Positions 58,487 through 64,000 of a DNA stretch of 64,000 nucleotides are shown here, piece after piece (position 1 is the first letter of the stretch; the number at the start of each line of letters is the position of its first letter). The notes beneath the pieces are model-generated. The model had not been told where the DNA came from. It saw nothing but the letters and a program-made list of their open reading frames with translations, and made no database searches. The translations under genes were made by a program, and so were the position numbers. Source of the stretch: Streptomyces griseoruber. GTDB lineage: Bacteria; Actinomycetota; Actinomycetes; Streptomycetales; Streptomycetaceae. The stretch lies in NCBI RefSeq assembly GCF_001514205.1, contig NZ_KQ948782.1, positions 156,559-220,558 on the forward strand. Reading direction: 5' to 3'.

Positions 58487-59071
58487 TCAGTCGCCGCCGG
58501 GGTGTCTGGGCAGCGCGCGGTGGGCGTGCCAGGCCTCGCGGGCCTGGGCGCGGGTGCCGGCCGGGTTCCGGCGGTGCCAGGTGCTGGTGAAGCGGTTGTA
58601 CTCGAACTGCTCCTCGATCTCTCGGGGCCGGGCCGCGTCCGGGCGGGTCGCGTGCCAGTGGGCGACCGCGTCCGCCAGGGTCCGCCCGGGGCCGCGGGCG
58701 ATGAAGTCGCGCATGAAGGCGTCGAAGTGGAAGCCGGGGCCGATCGCTTCGAGGAAGTACCTCCGCAGGACCTGGCTGCACCGCTGCCCGGCCGGGATCA
58801 CGGTGTCGCCGTCGACGGGTCCGGTCAACTGCGTGCTCGCCGGGCGGCGGCGGGCCGGGGCGGCGGGCAGGGGCAGGCCGTCCAGCGCCGCGGCGAGCCG
58901 GGCGGTGAGGGCCGCCTTGCCGCCGTGGCGCGCGACGCCCATGGTGCGGGCGAGGCCGGTGAGCTCGTCCAGGGTCCAGTACCAGCGCAGCAGCTCGGCG
59001 CCGGTGAGGCCGGCCGTCAGCGGTGGCCTGGACTCGGCGGCCGTCGCACTGGTGTTCTGGTTGTCGTTCAT
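58487..59071 (-). CDS. SAP-domain, DUF6434-like protein
   Basis: 194 residues from the ATG giving MNDNQNTSATAAESRPPL. Residues about 20-60 fit a SAP-like helix pair (LTGAELLRWYWTLDELTGLAR, GVARHGGKAALTARLAAAL) that binds DNA in other proteins. The C-terminal half, with GQRCSQVLRRYFLEAIGPGFHFD and FMRDFIARGPGRTLADAVAHW, matches the DUF6434-type domain that often follows SAP in actinobacteria. Function unknown. The frame continues far upstream without start-like features, so this ATG is preferred. Confidence 0.8.
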   Translation of the reverse strand: MNDNQNTSATAAESRPPLTAGLTGAELLRWYWTLDELTGLARTMGVARHGGKAALTARLAAALDGLPLPAAPARRRPASTQLTGPVDGDTVIPAGQRCSQVLRRYFLEAIGPGFHFDAFMRDFIARGPGRTLADAVAHWHATRPDAARPREIEEQFEYNRFTSTWHRRNPAGTRAQAREAWHAHRALPRHPGGD

Positions 59072-59135
59072 GCCGCCATTCTGCCGGGCCGCGCGCCACG
59101 GGCCGCGGCGGCCTTCCGGAACAGCGGCCGGGGCC

Positions 59136-59420
59136 TCACCCGGGTGTGCTGTGGTCCGGGAGGAGAGGGTCCGGGAGGAGAGTGTCCAGGAGGAGAGGGT
59201 CGGGCAGGTCGGCGGCGGGGAGGCATGCTCAGGAGGGTGTGGACGACTCCGGCGAGACCCGCCATCAGGCTGGGGGAGAAGGCTTCGCGGGCCAGGCCGC
59301 CGGTGGGACCGTGTCGTTCGAGCGCGATCCGCCGGCCCACGACGCGATACCCGCCGGCCAGCCGCTCCAGGTAGCCGTCCTCCGGCTCCGGCTCCGGCTC
59401 CGGCTCCCGCTCGCTGACCG
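59136..59420 (-). pseudogene. Decayed C-terminal end of a LanC/LanM-like cyclase
   Basis: The reverse frame reads GYLERLAGGYRVVGRRIALER, then FSPSLMAGLAGVVHTLLSM, which resembles the end of LanC-type domains (PGLMTGLAGIGYxLLRL). After LLSMPP a one-base shift is needed to continue as AADLPDPLLLDTLLPDPLLPD and stop at 59136. Upstream the sequence degenerates into a hexanucleotide repeat (about 59381-59407; EPEPEPE) with no N-terminal domain. A 15-bp triplicated repeat (59153-59197) lies inside. Probably a gene remnant; the family call is tentative. Confidence 0.35.
59153..59197. repeat. Three 15-bp tandem repeats
   Basis: GGTCCGGGAGGAGAG is repeated three times (the last copy with two changes) within the decayed cyclase-like end. 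Confidence 0.85.
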
Positions 59421-59651
59421 GCCGCCGCGGCGTCGCCCTCGACGTCACCACCGACCGCCGTCTGCGTGATGCGGCGAAGGGCTGGGCCGGGCGGATCCGG
59501 TACATGGCCGGGCCGGCGCGGAACGACCTGGGACTGGGCGCCAGTCCTCGTCCGCCCCGACGGCATCGTCGCCCGGGAGGGCGAGGGCGACGTCGACCGG
59601 GACGCGTTCGAGCGGGCCGCAGGGCACTGGTTCGGCGGTCCGGCAGAGTGA
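59405..59651 (+). pseudogene. Frameshifted C-terminal end of an FAD aromatic hydroxylase
   Basis: One frame reads SLTGRRGVALDVTTDRRLRD, AAKGWAGRIRYMAGPARNDL (to about 59545). The next frame continues as DWAPVLVRPDGIVAREGEGD and ends FERAAGHWFGGPAE at the stop. Together they match the thioredoxin-like C-terminal domain of PgaE/RdmE-type FAD monooxygenases (LVRPDGxVAW...HWFG). The N-terminal FAD domain is absent and a frameshift splits the rest, so it is a relic. Confidence 0.45.
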
Positions 59652-59688
59652 GCGGCGTCGCCGGCCCGCTCCGGCCTCCTGCCGGAAT

Positions 59689-59704
59689 GAGCAAGCGCTT
59701 AGTA
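59689..59704. promoter_or_regulatory. Palindrome AGCAAGCGCTTAGT upstream of thioesterase gene
   Basis: GAGCAAGCGCTTAGTA contains the 8-bp palindrome AAGCGCTT within a longer imperfect dyad, 45 bases before the GTG of the thioesterase gene. It resembles TetR-type operators found in front of acyl-CoA metabolism genes in actinobacteria. Confidence 0.4.
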
Positions 59705-59749
59705 GCATGGTGCGGGAGAGACGGCGGACCACGGAGGGAAGGCACACCG

Positions 59750-60544
59750 GTGTCGGAAGCAGAGGCTTTCTACGAGCGGGAGACCCAGGACCGGTTCCTC
59801 CCCACCCCCTCCACCCGAGGGCCGTGGGACGCCGACTCCCAGCACGCCGGCCCGCCCGCCGCGCTGCTCGGCCTGGCCGTAGAGCGGCGGCCCGGGGCCC
59901 GGCCGGATCTGCGGGTCGCCCGGCTCACGTACGAGATCATGCGCCCGGTCCCGATCCGGCCGCTGACCGTGGCCGTGCGCGTGCTGCGCTCGGGACGCAG
60001 TACCGAACTGGTCGAGGCCGTCCTCACGCCCGACGGCGGCGCGGACGTGATGCGCGTGACGGCTCTGCTCCTGAAGACGGCGCCGCAGTCGGTCCCCGAG
60101 GTGTCACCGGGCCCCCAGGTGCCCGGCCCGGCGAGCGCGCCCGCGAAGCCGTTCTTCCCCGTCCCGTGGGACCGCGGCTACCACACCGCCATGGAGGTGC
60201 GCTTCGCGGCGGGTTCCTTCCTGGAGCCCGGCCCGGCGCAGGCGTGGATGCGCATGCGGGTGCCCCTGGTGGCGGGCGAGGAGATCACACCGCTCAGCAG
60301 GGTGCTGATCGCCGCAGACTCGGGCAACGGCGTCAGCGCCGAGCTGGACTTCCACCGGTACGTCTTCATCAACACCGACCTCACCGTCAGCATGCATCGC
60401 CATCCCGACGGAGAGTGGGTCTGCCTGGACGCCCGGACGATGGTCGACGGCGCCGGCATCGGCCTCGCCGAGTCCGCCCTGCACGACGAGAAGGGCCCCC
60501 TCGGCCGGAGCACCCAGAGCCTGTACGTGGCACCGCGCGGCTGA
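59750..60544 (+). CDS. Thioesterase-family (double hot-dog) protein
   Basis: 264 residues from a GTG with GGAGGGAAGG upstream. Two hot-dog repeats are typical of the TesB/acyl-CoA thioesterase II relatives: an N-terminal repeat with GPWDADSQHAGPPAALLGLAVER and RLTYEIMRPVPI, and a C-terminal repeat with PLSRVLIAADSGNGVSAELDF, FINTDLTVSMHRHPDGEWVCLDARTMVDG and GIGLAESALHDEKG. Likely hydrolyses an acyl-CoA; acyl specificity unknown. The TetR-like palindrome upstream fits acyl-CoA control. Confidence 0.88.
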   Translation: MSEAEAFYERETQDRFLPTPSTRGPWDADSQHAGPPAALLGLAVERRPGARPDLRVARLTYEIMRPVPIRPLTVAVRVLRSGRSTELVEAVLTPDGGADVMRVTALLLKTAPQSVPEVSPGPQVPGPASAPAKPFFPVPWDRGYHTAMEVRFAAGSFLEPGPAQAWMRMRVPLVAGEEITPLSRVLIAADSGNGVSAELDFHRYVFINTDLTVSMHRHPDGEWVCLDARTMVDGAGIGLAESALHDEKGPLGRSTQSLYVAPRG

Positions 60545-61248
60545 GCCGGCGAGCGGATCGGTGCGCGTTCAGACGGAAAACGAGTGCCGGGTTCCCTCGT
60601 GTCTTCATGGTTTATCCCTGCCGGGATATTCCTTGCCGCACCGCATGAGCGAACGGAATTGAACGCATCCGAACGCAACCACGGCGGTGTGCTTCTTCGC
60701 TTCCCGGAATGCCTGTGGAGCCCGGTGGAACCCCCGGGCCCCCGCCCGCACGGGCCGACGCGATTCCCCTGTTTCTTCGTGGCCAAACCATGATCACGAT
60801 GTCGTTATCGGATCGTCATGTCACGCCTTCGGTGGGCGGTGAGGCCGACGCTGCTGCATGCGGGCGCTCGCGTTACGATTGTCCGATCTTCGACTGAAAG
60901 TGCAGACAGGAGTGTTGCACCGGCCGTTCCCTTCCCGCCCGCGACACATCCTTGCCACGACGGCGCAACACGGGCTCCGGGGGTGCATGCCTCGCCGCGC
61001 TGTGCATGTGTGACCGTACCGAACCGGTCCACCGAACGAAGCTACGCGCGATGACCGAACCCGCCCTACGGGGGCACCGCAGTATTTCCCCGCTGACCCC
61101 GACCGTCGTTGACTCCCCGCACACGGCCGACCTAATGTCGCCGACAGCGGCGCAGAAAAAGAATGGAAATATTCGTCGCAGCGGCTTTCTGCTCTGCCTT
61201 CCGCTGTCGAAGCAATAGTTCCGCGTTGACGTTCAGGAGAGGAATTCC
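60545..61248. other. Gene-free 704-bp upstream region of the PAS-LuxR gene
   Basis: Noticeably richer in A/T than its surroundings. I find no convincing gene; short frames lack ribosome sites and family features. It probably carries control elements of the thioesterase terminator side and of the PAS-LuxR gene, including the promoter-like pair at 61109-61138. Confidence 0.5.
61109..61138 (+). promoter_or_regulatory. Sigma-70-like promoter for PAS-LuxR gene
   Basis: TTGACT, an 18-base spacer, then TAATGT: good agreement with the HrdB consensus in GC-rich DNA. It lies about 110 bases upstream of the start codon at 61249. Confidence 0.4.
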
Positions 61249-61935
61249 ATGCTCCCCTACGCCGACAGGTCGGCATTGGTCAGTGGCCTTCCCGAAGCAT
61301 CGCGCAATAGTCGCCGTGGCGACCGGCGGCACAGCGCCCCGCACCACGTCACCTGCATGGCGAGTCTGGACGCCGGCCTCAAGATAGAAGCGGCGAACGC
61401 CGACTTCTTCCGTCATGTCGCCCGCTCCTCCACGGAGATCTGCGGACGCAGCATCTACGACGTCCTGCATCCGAGCGCCCGCAACATCCTGCCCAAGCAC
61501 TTCACCCACCTCTCGAACGGCAACGGCAGCCGCTTCGTCGAGCGAGTGGTCGCCATGCGCGGGCACGACCGTGTCTTCTCCGCGGAGATCACCGGCATAG
61601 CCGTCAAGGGGGAGGGGGACGACCTGTCAGGTGTCGTCGTCCTGATGAGCCCGGAGGACGAGCCGGCCGAGGCAGCGGAGCGCCCCGCCAAACCGACGCC
61701 GGTGCTCACCGCCCTGGACGCCCGCATCCTGGAGGGCGTTGCCACCGGAGCCTCGACCATCCAGCTCGCCTCGCGCCTCTACCTCAGCCGGCAGGGCGTG
61801 GAGTACCACGTCGGTCTGATGCTGCGCCGCTTCAAGGCCCCCAACCGCGCCGCGCTCGTCTCCCGCGCCTACTCGATGGGAGTCCTCACGGTCGGCAGCT
61901 GGCCGCCCCGTGCCGTGCCCGAGTACGTGAAGTGA
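61249..61935 (+). CDS. PAS-LuxR regulator (PimM class)
   Basis: 228 residues, AGGAGAGGAATTCC before the ATG. N-terminal PAS domain (about 35-135): VTCMASLDAGLKIEAANADFF, GRSIYDVLHPSARNIL, FVERVVAMRGHDRVFSAEIT. C-terminal LuxR HTH (about 155-215): LTALDARILEGVATGASTIQ, SRLYLSRQGVEYHVGLMLRRF. Domain order and length are those of PimM-type activators of polyketide clusters. The operator-like palindrome at 62545-62560, in front of the polyketide synthase gene, fits this protein. Its own terminator follows at once. Confidence 0.93.
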   Translation: MLPYADRSALVSGLPEASRNSRRGDRRHSAPHHVTCMASLDAGLKIEAANADFFRHVARSSTEICGRSIYDVLHPSARNILPKHFTHLSNGNGSRFVERVVAMRGHDRVFSAEITGIAVKGEGDDLSGVVVLMSPEDEPAEAAERPAKPTPVLTALDARILEGVATGASTIQLASRLYLSRQGVEYHVGLMLRRFKAPNRAALVSRAYSMGVLTVGSWPPRAVPEYVK

Positions 61936-61958
61936 CCCTGCGGCACCACCTGCCGCCA

Positions 61959-61990
61959 CCGGACTCCCCAGGCCCGCCGGGGGAGTCCGG
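61959..61990 (+). terminator. Rho-independent-type terminator of PAS-LuxR gene
   Basis: CCGGACTCCCC and GGGGAGTCCGG form a perfect 11-bp stem with a 10-base loop, followed by CGCTTTTCGG, 24 bases after the stop codon. Confidence 0.85.
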
Positions 61991-62040
61991 CGCTTTTCGG
62001 CCGCGGCCCCGGTGACGTCACCGAGGCCCCGCCCGCACAC

Positions 62041-62328
62041 TCAGCGGCGGTGACCGCCGATCCCCTCGTCGTCGGCGTCCTGCCACGGCAGATGCTGATA
62101 CGGGCCGTCGCTGATCCGTACGACCTCCCGCCCACGCCTGCTCCGGTACAGCGCCGACGAGCGAACTCCGGCGCCGGTGACATCCTCCATGTCCAGCTGG
62201 AACCGGTCGAGATCGTTCATCAGTCTGCGGACGTACGGCGAATCACCGTCGGCCAGCCGCAGCGACTCCAGGCTGCCACGAAGCTTGATCAGGGCACCGC
62301 GCAGGTCCGTGAGTTCCGCGTTCGTCAT
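62041..62328 (-). CDS. Small conserved-looking hypothetical protein
   Basis: 95 residues with a strong GGAGG 8 bases before the ATG. Helical N-terminal two thirds (LTDLRGALIKLRGSLESLRL, YVRRLMNDLDRFQLDMEDVT), then a basic/acidic tail (SRRGREVVRISDGPYQHLPW). It resembles the small 'first helix hairpin' proteins near secondary-metabolite regulators in Streptomyces, but I cannot name a family. Divergent from the polyketide synthase gene. Confidence 0.75.
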   Translation of the reverse strand: MTNAELTDLRGALIKLRGSLESLRLADGDSPYVRRLMNDLDRFQLDMEDVTGAGVRSSALYRSRRGREVVRISDGPYQHLPWQDADDEGIGGHRR

Positions 62329-62717
62329 GGATATACCTCCGCCTCCTCCGGACCGGCCAAAGCTCCGTCGCGCACGCCGACCCGAGACCCGGACACATCA
62401 CCGCCCCCGGGCGGTGTTGCCTCATTGAGGGGGGAGAACCCCGACGAACGCAACACCCGACGCCGTGCCCCGGGCCATGTCTGGGCGTTTCCCGAAACAC
62501 ACCTCCCCGAGGCCGCCCCCGGCACGCCACGGCCCGGCATGAATCTAGGGGCCGCCCTAGTCCCTGCGCCCCTAGCGTGAGTAGCCCGGCGTCCCGCGAT
62601 CCGCTGTCCGACCCCTGCCCGGCCGACGCGGGCCGCCGGCCATGCCGTGCGCCGCACGCATGCCGTACCCGACGTCTGCGGTCCACACGGGCTGGGCCAA
62701 CAAGCTGGTGGAGTGGA
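62329..62717. promoter_or_regulatory. 389-bp divergent control region before the PKS gene
   Basis: No gene is seen. The region holds the PAS-LuxR-type palindrome at 62545-62560 and a second half-site (CCCCTAG) at about 62570-62576. It presumably contains promoters for the polyketide synthase and the small divergent gene. Confidence 0.55.
62545..62560. promoter_or_regulatory. PAS-LuxR (PimM-type) operator candidate
   Basis: CTAGGGGCCGCCCTAG is a 16-bp dyad whose arms match the published PimM consensus CTVGGGAWWTCCCBAG; only the central four bases differ (GCCG for AWWT). It lies 158 bases upstream of the polyketide synthase ATG, next to the gene for a PAS-LuxR protein. Confidence 0.6.
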
Positions 62718-64000
62718 ATGAGCGAGTCAGAATGCACACGGTACGGGCTCAACGCCACGCCCCAGCGGGCCATCGCCGTGGTCGGCCTGGCCTGCCGTCT
62801 GCCCGGCGCGCCCGACCCCGACGGCTTGTGGCGCCTGCTGCGCAACGGTGACAGCGCCGTGCGTCCGGCTCCCGCCGATCGCCCGTGGCTCACCTTCGCG
62901 TCCGCCGAGGACACGTCCGGGGACGGCGTACCCCGCCAGGGCGGATTCCTCGACGAGGTCGACCGCTTCGACGCAGGCTTCTTCGGTGTCTCGCCACGTG
63001 AGGCGGACGCCATGGACCCCCAGCAGCGCCTCGTCCTCGAACTCGCCTGGGAAGCCCTGGAGGACTCCCGCATCCTGCCCGAACACCTCCGCTCCACCAG
63101 CGCGGGCGTGTTCATCGGGGCCGCCCACGACGACTACGCCACCCTGCTGCACGCGCTCGGACCCGAAGCGGTCACCCACCAGTCCTTCACCGGCACGCAC
63201 CGCGCCCTCGTCGCCAACAGGGTCTCCTACCTGCTCGGCCTGCGCGGCCCCAGCCTCACCCTCGACTCGGCGCAGTCGTCCTCACTCGTCGCCGTCCACC
63301 TCGCCTGCGAAAGCCTGCGCAGCGGCGACAGCGACCTCGCCCTCGCGGGCGGCGTGAACCTGCAACTCGCCCCGGAGAGCAGCCTCTACCCCCACCGCTT
63401 CGGCGCGCTCTCACCCGACGGCCGTTGCTACGCCTTCGACGCCCGCGCCAACGGGTTCGTCCGTGGCGAGGGCGGCGGCCTCGTCGTACTGAAGCCGCTC
63501 GACCGGGCCCTCGCCGACGGCGACCCCATCCGCGCCGTCATCCGCGGCAGCGCCGTCAACAACGACGGTGGTGGTGACACGCTCACCGCTCCCGACCCGC
63601 GCGCCCAGGAAGACGTCATCCGCCGCGCCCTGCGCAACGCCGGGACCGCCCCGCACGACATCCAGTACGTCGAACTCCACGGAACCGGGACACCGGTCGG
63701 CGACCCGGTCGAGGCAGCCGCCCTCGGCGCGGCCCTTGGCGAGGGAAGGCCCTCCGACGAGCCACTGCGCGTGGGCTCCCTCAAGACCAACGTGGGCCAC
63801 CTCGAGGGCGCGGCGGGAATCGCCGGCCTCGTCAAGACGGTCCTGGCACTCCAGCACCGCGAACTTCCGCCCAGCCTCAACTACCGGACGACCAACCCCG
63901 ACATCCCTCTCGACGCCCTGCGCCTCCGCGTGCAGAACACCAACGGCCCCTGGCCCCGCCCCGACACGCCCCTCATCGCCGGGGTGAGTGCCTTCGGCAT
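62718..64000 (+). CDS. Type I polyketide synthase, KSQ loading domain (continues past the window)
   Basis: 428 residues are visible from the ATG (MSESECTRYGLNATPQRAIA), and the frame is open to the window end. KS motifs: IAVVGLACRLPGAPDPDGLW, DPQQRLVLELAWEALEDS, VELHGTGTPVGDPVE (first His) and LKTNVGHLEGAAGIAGLVK (second His). The nucleophile motif reads TLDSAQSSSLVAVHLAC: Gln replaces the catalytic Cys, the hallmark of KSQ domains that decarboxylate malonyl- or methylmalonyl-ACP to make the starter unit. So this is the loading module of a modular polyketide cluster extending rightwards, likely under the PAS-LuxR regulator at 61249. Confidence 0.95.
   Translation, partial: MSESECTRYGLNATPQRAIAVVGLACRLPGAPDPDGLWRLLRNGDSAVRPAPADRPWLTFASAEDTSGDGVPRQGGFLDEVDRFDAGFFGVSPREADAMDPQQRLVLELAWEALEDSRILPEHLRSTSAGVFIGAAHDDYATLLHALGPEAVTHQSFTGTHRALVANRVSYLLGLRGPSLTLDSAQSSSLVAVHLACESLRSGDSDLALAGGVNLQLAPESSLYPHRFGALSPDGRCYAFDARANGFVRGEGGGLVVLKPLDRALADGDPIRAVIRGSAVNNDGGGDTLTAPDPRAQEDVIRRALRNAGTAPHDIQYVELHGTGTPVGDPVEAAALGAALGEGRPSDEPLRVGSLKTNVGHLEGAAGIAGLVKTVLALQHRELPPSLNYRTTNPDIPLDALRLRVQNTNGPWPRPDTPLIAGVSAFG

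Noticed and set aside
60790..60897. 35-codon frame ending ...ACGRSRYDCPIFD, considered as a RiPP precursor
   Set aside because: No ribosome-binding site, no repeat of the core, no maturation enzyme nearby; could be chance.

Overview
The window is a high-GC (roughly 72-74 %) actinobacterial chromosome segment, almost certainly Streptomyces. Supporting signs are GC-rich third codon positions, many GTG starts, long chains of 4-bp start/stop overlaps, a rare TTA codon in a pathway regulator, and typical Streptomyces families. It is dominated by a large NRPS/PKS hybrid gene cluster (about 7.8-49.2 kb). Housekeeping or accessory genes flank it, and a second polyketide locus begins at the right edge.

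Left flank (1-7.5 kb): a broken glycoside hydrolase end, a maltokinase-cap-like protein, a divergent EamA exporter/MocR regulator pair, a D-2-hydroxyacid dehydrogenase, an Eis-type acetyltransferase and a ProP-type MFS symporter.

Forward operon (7.8-29.7 kb): two dissimilar heme-oxygenase proteins of the tryptophan 2,3-dioxygenase superfamily; a free-standing carrier protein; a C-A-T-KS megasynthase; a protein built from a degenerate AT and half a condensation domain; an MppJ-type C-methyltransferase with a MarH-type cupin and a HisC-like aminotransferase (a beta-methylation set); an MFS exporter; a GNAT; and an ATP-grasp ligase. It then carries a complete upper lysine-fermentation route: lysine 2,3-aminomutase, 3,5-diaminohexanoate dehydrogenase fused to the alpha subunit of lysine 5,6-aminomutase, and the beta subunit. 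It ends with a stand-alone adenylation enzyme and a luciferase-like monooxygenase. Nearly every gene is translationally coupled.

Regulatory island (29.8-32.5 kb): a tiny LuxR-type DNA-binding protein, a secreted peptide with two DSGWG motifs, a divergent LuxR-type regulator with a TTA (bldA) codon, and a cupin-like protein.

Reverse operon (49.2 down to 32.6 kb): two NRPSs reading C-A-T-C-A-T and C-A-T-E-C-T, MbtH, an MFS exporter, an AsnO/VioC-like Fe/2-oxoglutarate oxygenase, an SDR and a flavin reductase. By-eye specificity codes suggest a basic residue, Val, Ser (epimerised to D-Ser), and a last carrier with no A domain, which the Thr-like stand-alone A enzyme could load in trans. No thioesterase is visible. 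I do not recognise this cluster as that of a known product.

Right flank (49.4-64 kb): a Sir2 deacylase, a Pro/Ser/Thr-rich anchored protein, an MFS transporter ending in a 170-bp MITE-like inverted repeat, a GNAT, a DMT exporter, methyltransferase, a TcdA/B-like glycosyltransferase with an eCIS-effector-style leader, several small conserved proteins, two decayed gene ends, a thioesterase, and then a PAS-LuxR regulator, a small protein and the start of a KSQ-type polyketide synthase with a matching PAS-LuxR operator in front of it.
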